A DNA stretch of 64,000 nt, taken from Ferrimonas sediminum (lineage in GTDB: Bacteria > Pseudomonadota > Gammaproteobacteria > Enterobacterales > Shewanellaceae). A program made the position numbers and the translations under genes. Shown here in pieces: positions 36,904 to 46,997 of the stretch. The number at the start of each line of letters is the position of its first letter. The stretch's first letter is position 1. The DNA is taken from positions 124,001 through 188,000 of the forward strand of contig NZ_FNEM01000006.1 in the NCBI RefSeq assembly GCF_900100175.1, in the 5' to 3' direction. The notes under the pieces were generated by a model. It was given only the letters and a program-made list of their open reading frames with translations, made no database searches and had not been told where the DNA came from.

Positions 36904-37320
36904 ATGATGTTTCGAACAATGACAACAGTCGTCAGCGGATTGTTAATCCTGGCGGGCTGTTCGGAAAATAACAATCAGCCGGTCGATCCCACCTTATGTC
37001 AGTTTGAAACTGGCCCATGCCAATTTGCTATTTCCGGTGAAACTTTGTCGTTAACCATGAATCCGGCTAATGCTCCTAGTGAACAGCCATTGGCATTAAC
37101 CTTGTCTGCACCGCAGAGCTGGATTCTGGAATCGGCATTAGTGGAAGGTCGCGATATGTTCATGGGGCGTATTCCGGTCAACTTTGACGCCGACGGTCAC
37201 GGCCAGCTGATGTATGGCAGTTGCGCCTCCGGTTACATGGTGTGGCAACTGCAATTGCGGTTCACCGATGCCGAGGGGACCGAACAGCGGGTGGACTTTA
37301 ACTGGTTAGCCGATCACTGA
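36904..37320 (+). CDS. Small lipoprotein of unknown function
   Basis: 138 residues. A lipoprotein signal with LAGC lipobox (about residue 19) anchors it to a membrane; the rest has three further cysteines, including CQFETGPCQF, and may form a disulfide-stabilised beta domain. It is divergent from ccoN and shares the Fnr box, so it may be oxygen-regulated. I do not recognise the family. Confidence 0.8.
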   Translation: MMFRTMTTVVSGLLILAGCSENNNQPVDPTLCQFETGPCQFAISGETLSLTMNPANAPSEQPLALTLSAPQSWILESALVEGRDMFMGRIPVNFDADGHGQLMYGSCASGYMVWQLQLRFTDAEGTEQRVDFNWLADH

Positions 37321-37532
37321 TCGATCCGGTTTGCGCACGCCGGTCACCATGACGGTAACCGGCTGTTGATGCGGCACCACCTTGCCAAATTACCGGCTCC
37401 TTTCCTTTTTCAATACCAACTCTTTCCTTGCGTCTGCCATTTTATAATCCAAGGTTTCGAAAACAGCTATTTTCATAACTAACGGGGATCCGGTATGATC
37501 CGCCAGCGATCACAGAACACGAGACCCACAGA

Positions 37533-38510
37533 TTGACTCAATTATCCCCGGTGGCCATGGGCCAGCTGATGCCCGGCGACACCAGCGCCGAACTCCTGTC
37601 CCTGTCGCCGGCACTAGTGTATCTGCAGGAGCTGGGCTCGGATCTGTCGCGGCAGAAGATGATCAGCTACCTGAATGTGATCGCGAGATTGTTGAATCTG
37701 GACCATTACCGCCAGATAGACTGGGCTGTGATAGGTAAACCCCAGGTACTGTATCTGCTGGATCAACTGAGGCGGGGCGCCCTGATGCGACGACCCTCGG
37801 ACCAGGGCCGCAGCCCCAATACCGTTAACCTGTATCTGGCACTGATAAAAGGCGTGGCCCGCCGTGCCTACGAAATGGGCCTGTATGAACATCGGCATTA
37901 CAGCCAGATTCAGTCCATTCGTCGGCTGCGGGGCAGCCGGGTCAGCAAGGGCCGGGAGGTCAGCAAGGCGGAGATTCAAAGTCTGCTGACACAATGCCGC
38001 CAGGACAGTGGCCCCAAAGGCTGCCGGGACTTCGCTCTGTTGAGTCTGTTGTTTGGCACCGGGGTGCGTCGTGCCGAGTTGGTGGGGATCGATCTGGCCC
38101 ACCTGGATCGCGATCAGGCCACCGTTCGAGTGATCGGCAAAGGCAATAAGGAGCGGTTGCTGTACCTGAACCCGTCCACCTTGACGGCGCTGATTGAGTA
38201 CATCGACACCCTGAGGGGCGACGCCGACGGGCCCTTATTTCAACCGATCACCAAACTGGGGGATTTGATATCCCGAAGAATGACGCCCCAGGCGGTGAAG
38301 GTGATCATCGATGCCAGGAATCGTCAGGCCAGAGTGGCCAGTTTCAGCCCCCACGATGGTAGACGCACTTTCGCTACCCAGCTATTGGGGAAAGGCGTCG
38401 ATCTGCATACGGTACAGAGGCTGATGGGGCACGCCAGTATCGACACCACTCGCCAGTACGATATGCGCGGTGAGGAGGTGATGCGCCAGGCGGTGTCGTT
38501 GCTGGAATAA
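37533..38510 (+). CDS. Tyrosine recombinase/integrase, apparently intact
   Basis: 325 residues from a TTG; GTG and ATG codons within the first 25 bases are alternatives. It has an N-terminal SAM-like core-binding domain (about 20-125) and a C-terminal catalytic domain with R179 (GTGVRRAEL), a lysine in GKGNKER (~203-206), H274-x-x-R277 (SPHDGRRTF), H300 (LMGHAS) and Y309, so the catalytic set is complete. It resembles XerC/XerD-like and integron- or element-encoded recombinases. No other phage or island gene, and no tRNA, is adjacent. It could be a stand-alone chromosomal recombinase or a remnant of an element. Confidence 0.88.
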   Translation: MTQLSPVAMGQLMPGDTSAELLSLSPALVYLQELGSDLSRQKMISYLNVIARLLNLDHYRQIDWAVIGKPQVLYLLDQLRRGALMRRPSDQGRSPNTVNLYLALIKGVARRAYEMGLYEHRHYSQIQSIRRLRGSRVSKGREVSKAEIQSLLTQCRQDSGPKGCRDFALLSLLFGTGVRRAELVGIDLAHLDRDQATVRVIGKGNKERLLYLNPSTLTALIEYIDTLRGDADGPLFQPITKLGDLISRRMTPQAVKVIIDARNRQARVASFSPHDGRRTFATQLLGKGVDLHTVQRLMGHASIDTTRQYDMRGEEVMRQAVSLLE

Positions 38511-38519
38511 TTCCCGGGG

Positions 38520-39233
38520 TCATAAGCGCTGATAAAACAGCATCACCTGGGCGCCGCTTAGGCTTTCGCCGGTCAGGGGATCAATGGCCTGAATGATCTG
38601 CACATTGGGCCTGGTCAACTGGGCTTCCAGCAGTGTCGCCGGATCGATGACTTCGTTACCGACGCCTTCGATAAAGCTGATGTCACCATTGTCGTGGCGA
38701 AACTCATAGAAGCTACCGACCTGAACCCGATAGTATTCCGCGACATCGTTGATGGACATTGGCGTGGTGAACACCGCTGCCGACAACGTCAGTGGAATGG
38801 CCCCGAGTTTACCGCCCATCTCATTCGGAAACATGTGATTCACGAGTTTGGCATTGGGTGGCAGCGGCAGGGTAATGGCGTCGGTGCCACGGGATTGGGA
38901 AGACGCCTGCAGGGGGTCCATCTGCTGATTATTGCGGTTCAGGGCGATGCACTCCTGCTGGGTTTGGCGGCTGATCCCATGCTCCACCAGGCAGGACCGC
39001 AACGACTCGATCATGATCTCGGCCTGGGGCGCGGAGAGATCCTTGCCTTTGCCGTCCACCTGCATCAGGCAGTTGTCGTAAACGGTGTAGAACTGAGTTT
39101 CGCTGAGGTTAGTGCATTGCCTGGAGTGCTCAAAGTAACGAAAGTCACTTTGTAGCAAATATCGGCCAAAACTGTCAGCATTGGCAGAGTTTATTGAAAC
39201 CAACAGCCCGACTAATATGAAGATTGCTTTCAT
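38520..39233 (-). CDS. Secreted protein of unknown function
   Basis: 237 residues from ATG 39233, with a Sec signal peptide (MKAIFILVGLLVSINSANA, cleavage after ANA). The mature part has three cysteines in the first 70 residues and no recognised domain. The gene is convergent with the recombinase; the stops are only 10 bp apart. It seems to be a periplasmic or exported protein. Confidence 0.75.
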   Translation of the reverse strand: MKAIFILVGLLVSINSANADSFGRYLLQSDFRYFEHSRQCTNLSETQFYTVYDNCLMQVDGKGKDLSAPQAEIMIESLRSCLVEHGISRQTQQECIALNRNNQQMDPLQASSQSRGTDAITLPLPPNAKLVNHMFPNEMGGKLGAIPLTLSAAVFTTPMSINDVAEYYRVQVGSFYEFRHDNGDISFIEGVGNEVIDPATLLEAQLTRPNVQIIQAIDPLTGESLSGAQVMLFYQRL

Positions 39234-39720
39234 GTTACATTCCCTGTAGCCATTCAATCATTCTTAACCCATCATAGCCGCTTTACTGCACCAATTCTAT
39301 AGCAACCATGGCAACGGCTCTGGCTGGGTCAAATGTTATTCATGCCCATCTAAAGGCGCCAGTGTGTGCACGACAATAAATAGTATTTACTTAAAACGTA
39401 ATGACGGAATATATCGACCTGCCAACTATTAGGTTGTTGGCTTAATTAAAAAACGTAATTTATCTCCATCACGATCTTCTTGAGCAGACGCACTCTGCCA
39501 GGGCCTAATAACTTGAGCCAGGTTGTATCTTTCGCTGGTCGCAATTTGCAAATTGTGACTGTTAGAATTTAACCACGCATTTTCAATAAGTTACTTAGGT
39601 AGACCAAAATCATCTGTGATAACTATCACTGTCGTGCCGGTGAAATGCTGAGACCCTATTAGCAATCGCCAGTGACCGTGGCGGGAGGTTTTTCTTTATT
39701 ATTCATGAGGCCAAACATTC
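39234..39720. other. Intergenic region upstream of first chemoreceptor
   Basis: 487 bp without a gene, AT-rich between 39360 and 39600. The only clear signal is a CRP-like site at 39615-39630. No GEMM or other riboswitch core and no sigma-28 promoter were found. Confidence 0.6.
39615..39630. promoter_or_regulatory. CRP-like site upstream of first chemoreceptor
   Basis: TGTGATAACTATCACT matches TGTGA-N6-TCACA in 9 of 10 defined bases, about 90 bp upstream of the start codon. It also has 8 of 10 Fnr consensus bases, so which regulator binds is uncertain. Confidence 0.45.
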
Positions 39721-41592
39721 ATGAAATTTAAAACAAAGATAGTGCTGGCATCCTGCGTGATTATGATGTTAGCGCTGTCCACGCTGTCCATCCAACAATA
39801 TTTTACCGTTAAAAATACCATTAGCTCTCTTACTGCGAACAGTGTCGATGAATTATGTCGTAATGTCGCCAGTGCCATTGAAAAGGAGATGGCTTTAAAA
39901 GGCGAAACGGCCCGTTATATGATGAGCCTGATAGAGGATGATCCCAGTGACGCTTCCATCAACCGAATCTTTACCAAGACCGCAATTAAGGAAGGCTTTT
40001 TGCTGGCCGGTATCGGCTTTGAGGACGATGGCAGCCTGCTGGATAATGACCCAAACTGGGTGGTTCCGGCGGGTTACGACGCCCGCAAGCGGCCCTGGTA
40101 CAAAGAGACCAAGGCCAATAACCGGCTGACCTTCACCCAGCCCTATCAGGACACCATGACCAACGAAACCCTGGTGTCCATCACCGTGCCCATGCAGCAG
40201 CAGGGCCGGTTTAGCGGGGTGATGTTTCTGGATTTAAGCCTGTCCAAACTCAGTGCCACCATCAATAACATCAACCTGTTTGACGCCGGCTACCTGTTCC
40301 TGCTGAACCGGGATAATCTGTTTATCTCCCACCCGGATGAAACGCTCAACGGCACCCCCGCCACCGCGCGGTTTGGTGATCAAATCGACTTCTCCAGTAA
40401 CGAACAAAGTGTCGACATCGACGGCCGGACCCATCTGCTTCGGTTCATCACCATGCCGACGCTGGGCTGGACACTGGGTGTCGATCTGGATGCCGAGGTG
40501 ATCGAGGCAGCGGAGTCCAAAGTCAAATCCGACGCCATCCTCTATTCGCTAATGGCACTGCTGGTGGCGGTCATCGCCCTGACCATGTTGATGAACCTGT
40601 TAATGAAGCCCCTGGATCGCCTTAACGAGGCCATGGCGGAAATTTCCACTGGCGAAGGGGATCTCACCCAGCGTCTGGCAACCGACTCAGAGCCGGAGTT
40701 CGCCGATGTTGCTGCTCATTTTAATGGATTTAGTGACAAATTGTGCCGACTAATCGCCGAGGTGAAAACATTGGCCAACACCCTGACCGACACCTCCACC
40801 AACAACGCCGGCGACGCGCGCCAGAGCAAGACCGCCATCGATACTCAACTGCGGGAGCTGGAGCAGTTGGCTACGGCGATGAATGAGATGGCATCGACCT
40901 CCATGGAGGTGGCCAACCATGCCCAAGAGGCGGCCGCCGCCGTTCAGGATGCGGATCTGTCGGTAGTGCAAGGCGTCGATACCGTCGCCGACACCGCCGG
41001 TGCCATTGATAATCTGTCCGAGCAGATTGAACAAGCGGTGCAGGTGGTGGGGCACGTGTCCGAGGCTACCGCCAACATCGAGTCGATACTGGCGGTCATC
41101 AACGGCATTGCCGATCAAACCAACCTACTGGCGCTGAATGCCGCCATCGAAGCGGCCAGGGCCGGTGAGCAGGGGCGGGGCTTTGCCGTGGTTGCGGATG
41201 AGGTGCGCACCCTGGCCAGCCGTACCCAGCAATCCACCTCGGAGATTCGGTCGATGATCGACCAACTGCAGGAGGGAGCCACCTCGGCGGTGGAAGTGAT
41301 GGAGCAAAGCAAGCAGGTGGCGCAGGCGACGGTGCAGACATCGGCCCAGTCCAACGACGCGCTGGGTCGCATTCGCGATGCCATCAAGCGCATTACCGAC
41401 ATGAATCTGCAGATCGCGTCGGCGGCGGAAGAGCAAAGCCTTGTGGCCGAAGACATCAATCGCAGCACTTTGAATATCAAAGATTTATCCAATCAGATTT
41501 CCGAACTTGCCGAGTCCCAGGAACAGGGGTCCAACCGGCAGTTGCACGATGCCAATAAACAAGAGCAGTTATTGGGGCAGTTTAAAGTCTGA
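39721..41592 (+). CDS. Methyl-accepting chemotaxis protein with dCACHE sensor, copy 1
   Basis: 623 residues: TM1 (about 7-28), periplasmic double-cache domain (about 35-260; [10 protein letters not shown] and VSITVPMQQ), TM2 (about 266-288), HAMP (about 290-345), and the MA signalling domain with its hairpin tip [20 protein letters not shown]. The DARxRPWY ligand pocket is common in receptors for amino acids or other small metabolites. It ends in QFKV with no CheR-tethering pentapeptide. A terminator lies downstream and a paralogue of equal length follows. Confidence 0.93.
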   Translation: MKFKTKIVLASCVIMMLALSTLSIQQYFTVKNTISSLTANSVDELCRNVASAIEKEMALKGETARYMMSLIEDDPSDASINRIFTKTAIKEGFLLAGIGFEDDGSLLDNDPNWVVPAGYDARKRPWYKETKANNRLTFTQPYQDTMTNETLVSITVPMQQQGRFSGVMFLDLSLSKLSATINNINLFDAGYLFLLNRDNLFISHPDETLNGTPATARFGDQIDFSSNEQSVDIDGRTHLLRFITMPTLGWTLGVDLDAEVIEAAESKVKSDAILYSLMALLVAVIALTMLMNLLMKPLDRLNEAMAEISTGEGDLTQRLATDSEPEFADVAAHFNGFSDKLCRLIAEVKTLANTLTDTSTNNAGDARQSKTAIDTQLRELEQLATAMNEMASTSMEVANHAQEAAAAVQDADLSVVQGVDTVADTAGAIDNLSEQIEQAVQVVGHVSEATANIESILAVINGIADQTNLLALNAAIEAARAGEQGRGFAVVADEVRTLASRTQQSTSEIRSMIDQLQEGATSAVEVMEQSKQVAQATVQTSAQSNDALGRIRDAIKRITDMNLQIASAAEEQSLVAEDINRSTLNIKDLSNQISELAESQEQGSNRQLHDANKQEQLLGQFKV

Positions 41593-41624
41593 ATGCCCCC
41601 AAACTTCTTTGTAAGTAAATAATA

Positions 41625-41662
41625 AAAACAAGCCGCACTGAATTATGTGTGGCTTGTTTTTT
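41625..41662 (+). terminator. Terminator after first chemoreceptor
   Basis: Stem AAAACAAGCCGCAC/GTGTGGCTTGTTTT (one G-T pair) with an 8-nt loop, then T6. Confidence 0.8.
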
Positions 41663-41757
41663 AAATAAGAGAGTTTAATTGCCGCTGCGGTAAAATTTTA
41701 AACCCCAGTAATTCAGTCTGTTACTATAAATAACTGATCAGCCAAAGCGCCATTCAT

Positions 41758-41784
41758 TAAAGTCTGCGACGACATCGCCGATAA
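41758..41784 (+). promoter_or_regulatory. Sigma-28 (FliA) promoter of second chemoreceptor
   Basis: TAAAGTCT-N11-GCCGATAA: the -10 GCCGATAA is exact, and the -35 matches TAAAGTTT at seven of eight bases, with the standard 11-bp gap. Predicted start near 41791. Confidence 0.85.
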
Positions 41785-42003
41785 CCGGGATATCCCATGG
41801 TTGAACGCCGTAACACCTTGTGTGACCATTGGAATGCGACAAATAATTCTATATTAGTCAAATGGAAATATAACGATGTCCGCATTGGCGACCACCGTTG
41901 TTATGCCCTTTTGAGCGGTTTGCTTGCCGCTTGAGATCACGCTGCTCGAGTAATTGATGGGGCTCCCGATTACTCGTGAAATACCGGAAGGACAACTTGA
42001 ATC

Positions 42004-43875
42004 ATGAAATTTAAGACTAGAATCGTCTTTGCTTCGTGCATTATTCTGCTGTTAGCTTTGTCTGCACTGTCTATCAATCAGTATTTAACCACCAAACACA
42101 GCATCTTTGCCCTGACAGAGAGCAGCGTGTCTGAAATCTCCTCCGGCATCGCCGATGCCGTTGAAAGCAACATGGCCAATAAGGCCGACATCGGCCGTTA
42201 CGTGATGAGCCTCATCGAGGACGACATCAGCGAGGCCAACATCGCCCGTGTGTTTACCAAATCCATCGTTAAGCAACAGTTCATGCTGGCCGGGGTGGGC
42301 TTTGAGTCCGACGGCCGCCTCATCGATAATGACGATAACTGGCAGGCCGGCGCCGATTACGACGCCCGCACCCGCCCCTGGTATAAAGAGGCCAAGCGCC
42401 AGGGCAAGGTGATCTTCACCGCGCCCTATCCGGATTCGGTCACTCGGGAGATTTTGGTGTCCATCGGCATTCCCATGACCGAAAACGGCCGCTTTATCGG
42501 CGCCATGTTCCTGGACGTCAGCCTGAAACAGTTGGGCGAGACCATCAATAAGGTCAATCTGTTTAATGCCGGCTACGCGTTCTTGCTGACCCCGGACAAC
42601 CAGTTCATTACCCATCCGGACAAGGCGCGGCACGGCAAACCGGCGCAGTCGCTGTTTGGAAACGACATCAGCTTCAGCGGCAAGGGCCAAACCACCATGG
42701 TGGATGGCCGTGAACTGTACCTGAGCTTCCTGCCGTTGTCCGAGATCGGGTGGACCCTGGGAGTGGCACTGGACTCGGAAACCATCCATGCGACAGAAAC
42801 CTCGCTGCGCAACGACGCCATACTGTACTCGTTGATCGCCCTGGTTATCGCCATTGTGGCACTGACGCTGCTGATCAACCGTCTGATGACTCCTCTGAAA
42901 ACCATTAACGACGCCATGGAAGACATCGCCAGCGGTGATGGCGACCTCACCCAGACCATGGATACCGATACCGATGCCGAGTTTGCCTCTCTGGCCGGCA
43001 GTTTCAATGGCTTCAGCAGTAAACTGAGGGCGATGATCTCCAAGGTCAAATTGTTGGCCGAGACCATCTCCGAGGGGACCCGCATCACCGCCGAAGGATC
43101 CAAACAAAGCACCCAGGCTATGGCGCGGCAACTGGAGGAGCTGGAACAGCTGGCGACCGCCATGAACGAGATGGCGTCCACCTCGATGGAGGTGGCCCGC
43201 AATGCACAGGGCGCGTCCGCCGCGGTGCAGGAAGCGGATAATTCGGTGGAGGAGGGGGTCACTACCGTTGACCGCACCGCCTCCGCCATTGAGGAGCTGA
43301 GTGGCCAGATTGACCACGCCGTCGAGGTCGTGCGGGAGGTGTCTAACGCCACCAGCAACATCGAGTCGATCCTGGCGGTGATCAACGACATCGCCGATCA
43401 GACCAACCTACTGGCGCTTAACGCTGCCATCGAAGCGGCCAGGGCGGGCGAGCAGGGACGGGGCTTTGCGGTGGTGGCCGATGAAGTGCGTACCCTGGCC
43501 AGCCGCACCCAGCAGTCGACCTCTGAAATCCGCGAAATGATCGACCAACTGGCGGCCGGTTCCCGTTCGGCGGTGACGGTCATGGGCCAGAGTAAAAAAG
43601 TGGCTGCCACCACGGTGGAGATCTCCGAAACTTCCAGCCAGGCGCTGCAACGGATTCGCGACGCCATCAAGCGCATCACCGACATGAACCTGCAGATCGC
43701 GTCGGCCGCCGAGGAGCAGAGCTTGGTGGCGGAAGACATCAACAAGAGCACACTCAACATCAAAGAGCTGTCGCAGCAGGTATCTGAAGCCGCCAGGGAC
43801 TCGAGCATGGCGATGACCGAGCAGCTGGAGACGGTCAATCAGCAGGATCAGTTGCTGAACCAGTTTAAGGTGTAA
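42004..43875 (+). CDS. Methyl-accepting chemotaxis protein with dCACHE sensor, copy 2
   Basis: 623 residues, exactly as long as copy 1 and with the same layout: TM1, dCACHE ([22 protein letters not shown]), TM2 near 265-290, HAMP, MA domain with [20 protein letters not shown], and the same QFKV end. The signalling parts are nearly identical while the sensor halves differ, so the two probably sense different ligands. A perfect sigma-28 promoter lies upstream and a terminator follows. Confidence 0.93.
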   Translation: MKFKTRIVFASCIILLLALSALSINQYLTTKHSIFALTESSVSEISSGIADAVESNMANKADIGRYVMSLIEDDISEANIARVFTKSIVKQQFMLAGVGFESDGRLIDNDDNWQAGADYDARTRPWYKEAKRQGKVIFTAPYPDSVTREILVSIGIPMTENGRFIGAMFLDVSLKQLGETINKVNLFNAGYAFLLTPDNQFITHPDKARHGKPAQSLFGNDISFSGKGQTTMVDGRELYLSFLPLSEIGWTLGVALDSETIHATETSLRNDAILYSLIALVIAIVALTLLINRLMTPLKTINDAMEDIASGDGDLTQTMDTDTDAEFASLAGSFNGFSSKLRAMISKVKLLAETISEGTRITAEGSKQSTQAMARQLEELEQLATAMNEMASTSMEVARNAQGASAAVQEADNSVEEGVTTVDRTASAIEELSGQIDHAVEVVREVSNATSNIESILAVINDIADQTNLLALNAAIEAARAGEQGRGFAVVADEVRTLASRTQQSTSEIREMIDQLAAGSRSAVTVMGQSKKVAATTVEISETSSQALQRIRDAIKRITDMNLQIASAAEEQSLVAEDINKSTLNIKELSQQVSEAARDSSMAMTEQLETVNQQDQLLNQFKV

Positions 43876-43888
43876 CCGCAACTAAGAT

Positions 43889-43917
43889 GAAAAAGGAGCC
43901 CAAGGGCTCCTTTTTTT
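43889..43917. terminator. Bidirectional terminator between second chemoreceptor and hydrolase gene
   Basis: GGAGCCC/GGGCTCC stem with flanking A and T tracts, between convergent genes. Confidence 0.85.
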
Positions 43918-44437
43918 ATGCCAGCGCCCGTTCCGTGCTGAGTACAGGCACCCGGATGGACAGCGCATTCAGGGCAATCTGATGAATCCTTTCATCCACC
44001 GAACTGGTGCAGTCTGCTAACACCACCGGCCGGTAACGCTCCGCCGCCTTAGACAGCGCGGTATGGGTTACGCAGTTCTGAGTCATCATGCCGCATAACA
44101 GGATCCGCTCAACGCCGAGGCGCTGCAGAACCTCATCCAGATTGGTGCCCTCAAAGCCATCGGCAAATCCCTTCACCACCACCTCTGCGTCCTCGGCCGC
44201 CTGCAGCACCGAGTCATGGATTTTGGCGCCCGGGGTGCCGGGATTGAAAAACGGCGCCAGGCCCGCCGAGACGTCAGCCAGGTGCTGCACCAGAACCACC
44301 GGCATCCCCTGTTGCCGGGCCCGCTCAATAAGCCCAAGGGTACGCTCGGTGACTTGTTGCGCCTGCCATTGTGGGTAGGCGCCGCCGGGGAAATAGTCGT
44401 TCTGAAGGTCGATAACAATGACAGCCGTGTTGGCCAT
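43916..44437 (-). CDS. Isochorismatase-family cysteine hydrolase
   Basis: 173 residues from ATG 44437, chosen because AGGAG is 7 bases upstream. The active site is VIDLQNDYFPGG (catalytic Asp ~9), VVKGFADGFEGTNLD (Lys ~88) and CGMMTQNCVTHTA (Cys ~122). Members include nicotinamidases, isochorismatases and ureidoacrylate hydrolases; the substrate cannot be told. It is upstream of a terminator shared with the chemoreceptor. Confidence 0.88.
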   Translation of the reverse strand: MANTAVIVIDLQNDYFPGGAYPQWQAQQVTERTLGLIERARQQGMPVVLVQHLADVSAGLAPFFNPGTPGAKIHDSVLQAAEDAEVVVKGFADGFEGTNLDEVLQRLGVERILLCGMMTQNCVTHTALSKAAERYRPVVLADCTSSVDERIHQIALNALSIRVPVLSTERALA

Positions 44438-44538
44438 GGGCATTCTCCTGAGTGTTGTGCCGAACCGGCCCAGTATGGCCGCAAACTGCGACCTCATCAG
44501 GAGTCATATCTGACAAAAAACGGGTCTTTTCTGACAAT

Positions 44539-45513
44539 TTACGTCAGTTGTGCCAACGCCAGATCGGTTTGCCGGGCGCTGTAACGGCCCAGCTTCCAGT
44601 GGCCCGGGCTCCAACCCTGCAAAAACCGCTCAAAATCGGCCCAGGCCAGGGGGTAGAGTTGCTGCCATTGCTGGCACACAGCCATTGCGGCCTGCGGCGA
44701 CCAATGGTAGCGCTGTTGCAACGCGTTACTGAGTGTGTCCAGGTAGTGCTGCAACCAGCGTTCGCCGCTGGCAAGCAGCGTTGCGTCGTCGAGGGCGCTG
44801 CCCAGCAGGTAGGCCAGATCCCGCACGCCGACGCCCTTGCCCACATACTGAAAATCCACCGCCGCAATGTCGCCGGAGTCGGGCTGGACCAGGAAGTTGG
44901 CGGTTTTGGCATCGCCGTGGACCAGGGTCTGGTAGCGGCACCCCTGCAGGGCGGCGTCCAGTGCTGCGGAGGCCTGTTTAAGCGGGCCATCGTCCATGGC
45001 AGCCAGTTCCTGTTGACGGGTCTCAAGGTGCCAGTAACACCCGCTGGGCCACAGGCAGTCGCCGTTGTCGGCCATAAAGCGGGCGTGAAACTCGGCCAGC
45101 CAGCGTAACGTTGCCAGCAGGTGGGCGTCAGTCAGCCGCGGCTCCAGCGGTTCGAACCCGGTCGATTGCAGATCTTCCATCACCACAATCAAGTCATCAT
45201 CACCCTGGTGGCAGCCAAGATAGGCCGGTACCCGGCACAATGATGAGGTAAGGCCGGCATAGTGCCGGTACCAGTTGAGTTCAACCTGGTAGGAGCGCTG
45301 CTTGCGTGCGTGGCCGATTTGTCCCTGCCAGCCCCTGGGGTGGGACGTCGGTGGCAGTAGGTCAATGCGCTTGGCGATCACCGACGCCATGGCGGCTCCC
45401 CGCAGCTGCAACCGGTAGAGTCCGCCGTAGTCGCTCCACAGTTTCTGCAGTAGCTGAGTGTGGTCAACGGCCTGCGCCCGTGTCAGGTCGCAGACAAAAG
45501 AGGAGAGTTCCAT
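44539..45513 (-). CDS. Phosphotransferase of the aminoglycoside/choline/ecdysteroid-kinase superfamily
   Basis: 324 residues. The catalytic loop LVHGDAKTANFLV (about 200) and the metal site AVDFQYVGKG (about 220) are present, typical of the protein-kinase-like fold. The overall pattern resembles EcKL/DUF1679 small-molecule kinases. No aminoglycoside-resistance context is seen. It starts 134 bp downstream of yeeN-type gene. Confidence 0.8.
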   Translation of the reverse strand: MELSSFVCDLTRAQAVDHTQLLQKLWSDYGGLYRLQLRGAAMASVIAKRIDLLPPTSHPRGWQGQIGHARKQRSYQVELNWYRHYAGLTSSLCRVPAYLGCHQGDDDLIVVMEDLQSTGFEPLEPRLTDAHLLATLRWLAEFHARFMADNGDCLWPSGCYWHLETRQQELAAMDDGPLKQASAALDAALQGCRYQTLVHGDAKTANFLVQPDSGDIAAVDFQYVGKGVGVRDLAYLLGSALDDATLLASGERWLQHYLDTLSNALQQRYHWSPQAAMAVCQQWQQLYPLAWADFERFLQGWSPGHWKLGRYSARQTDLALAQLT

Positions 45514-45596
45514 AGCGGGCTCGGACTATAAAAACTACACAGGATACGTGATTCAACCGGGCTGTAAAGCCAGTGCCCACCGGCCGAGGCTGCGAC

Positions 45597-45626
45597 AATA
45601 AAAAACCCGGCCAATGGGCCGGGTTA
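45597..45626 (-). terminator. Terminator of YebC/YeeN-family gene
   Basis: AACCCGGCC/GGCCGGGTT stem with 4-nt loop, then TTTTTATT on the minus strand. Confidence 0.82.
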
Positions 45627-45646
45627 TGCTCGATGACAGCGTCGAA

Positions 45647-46366
45647 TCAGAGGTTTTCCACGTTGTGGTACACTTCCTGAACGTCGTCACAGTCTTCCAG
45701 CATCGCCATAAACTTCTCAAAGGTGGCCACGTCGTCACCTTCCACATTGACGTAGGTCTGTGGAATGAAGGTGATCTCTTCGGCGCTGAAGCTTACGTCC
45801 GGGTAGGCTTCGTTGAGGGCGGTCTTTACCTTGAAGAACTCGGTATGCGGAGCAAATACGGTGATAACGCCGTCTTCACACTCGACATCGGTGACGTCGA
45901 TGTCGGCCATCATCAGCACTTCCAGTACCGCATCTTCGTCGTCGCCGGCGAAGGCGAACACAGCCTGGTGATCGAACATGTGGGCAACCGCACCCGGTGC
46001 GCCCAGTTTCGAGTCCGTTTTCACAAAGCACTGACGTACCTCGGTGAAGGTCCGGTTACCGTTGTCCGTCAGACAGTCAACGATCACCATGCAACCGCCG
46101 GGGCCGAAACCTTCGTAACGCGCTGGCGAGTAATCTTCACCGGCGCCGCCTTTGGCTTTGTCGATGGCCTTGTCAATAACGTGAGCAGGAACCTGATCTT
46201 TCTTTGCTTTTTCGATCAGGCGACGCAGAGACAGGTTGGTTTCCGGATCCGGGCTGCCGTTTTTGGCACACACGTAGATCTCTTTACCGTACTTGGAGTA
46301 CACCTTGGTCTTTGCCGCAGCCGTTTTGGCCATAGATAATTTGCGGACTTCGAAACTTCTTCCCAT
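45647..46366 (-). CDS. YebC/PmpR family protein, YeeN subgroup
   Basis: 239 residues, very close to the 238-residue E. coli YeeN in length and pattern: [24 protein letters not shown], and the C-terminal [12 protein letters not shown]. The family (TACO1/YebC) binds ribosomes or DNA; some members help translate polyproline stretches, and YebC/PmpR was first described as a transcription regulator. It is a single gene with a terminator. Confidence 0.9.
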   Translation of the reverse strand: MGRSFEVRKLSMAKTAAAKTKVYSKYGKEIYVCAKNGSPDPETNLSLRRLIEKAKKDQVPAHVIDKAIDKAKGGAGEDYSPARYEGFGPGGCMVIVDCLTDNGNRTFTEVRQCFVKTDSKLGAPGAVAHMFDHQAVFAFAGDDEDAVLEVLMMADIDVTDVECEDGVITVFAPHTEFFKVKTALNEAYPDVSFSAEEITFIPQTYVNVEGDDVATFEKFMAMLEDCDDVQEVYHNVENL

Positions 46367-46997
46367 GAGGATCAGCTCTGTTTATCAGTCAAAAGAAATG
46401 AATAACCGATGATTCTAACAGCTTACGCCAAGGGCTCAAACGGCGAATGGAGATTTTGCGGGGAACCGCCTGAAATTGCGCCGGTGTTGTCGGCTAATTA
46501 ACCACAAAACCGCTGAATCAAAGGAAACTTTCATTGATGCGGCCCGTGGCGAAGACCCACCAACAGCGGCGCGTCGTTAAGTGGTAACCGTTGCAGCGGA
46601 GCCGGGTGATCCCTGCGGTAGTGGTCGTTGATCACCGCACCCGGACGAGGGTGCCAGGCTGGCGCAACGTCATCGTCGTCATTGTGAATGATCAAGCCGG
46701 TAAAACCGGCTCAACCACATCGGTAGCGCTGGCGTGGTTTAACCGGGAAAATTTAGCAGTGCGCGTCGCTGTCAGCCTGCACACCCAGATTGCCACTGGT
46801 CGCCCCGACTGTAATTATATCGTTACACTTGGTGCCGCATCGGCAGAAAGGGGCGCCTTTTCGATACTTTAGTCTCAGTTCTTAATGATTTGTTTGGAAA
46901 GATAAGGTTACAGCAGTATATTGCTTGTACCCATATGGGTATGACTTAGCCCAGACGGCAACACCACGCCCTACGCAGTAAACAGGAGATCAGTTGA
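46367..46997. other. 631-bp intergenic region upstream of trpB with a possible ParA-like remnant
   Basis: No clear gene. A plus-strand frame at about 46650-46860 reads RNVIVVIVNDQ-AGKTGSTTSVALAW and resembles the start of a ParA ATPase, but the Walker A loop is degenerate and the frame is short. Tryptophan-codon leader peptides or a trp attenuator were looked for and not found. Confidence 0.4.

Larger units (their letters stand above)
41593..42003. other. Intergenic region between the two chemoreceptor genes
   Basis: 411 bp. It holds the first receptor's terminator (41625-41662) and the sigma-28 promoter of the second (41758-41784), leaving a predicted leader of about 210 nt with no gene recognised. 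Confidence 0.7.

Noticed and set aside
39234-42003. c-di-GMP (GEMM) riboswitch upstream of the chemoreceptors
   Set aside because: Searched for the conserved GEMM core sequence in both leaders and did not find it.
42085-43317. 410-codon open frame opposite the second chemoreceptor
   Set aside because: Antisense shadow; the plus-strand frame is a complete MCP.
46591-46872. 93-codon frame upstream of trpB as a real gene
   Set aside because: No ribosome-binding site and a degenerate motif; kept only as a possible ParA relic.
46367-46997. trp leader peptide and attenuator before trpB
   Set aside because: No short frame with tandem Trp codons and no terminator/antiterminator pair was found.
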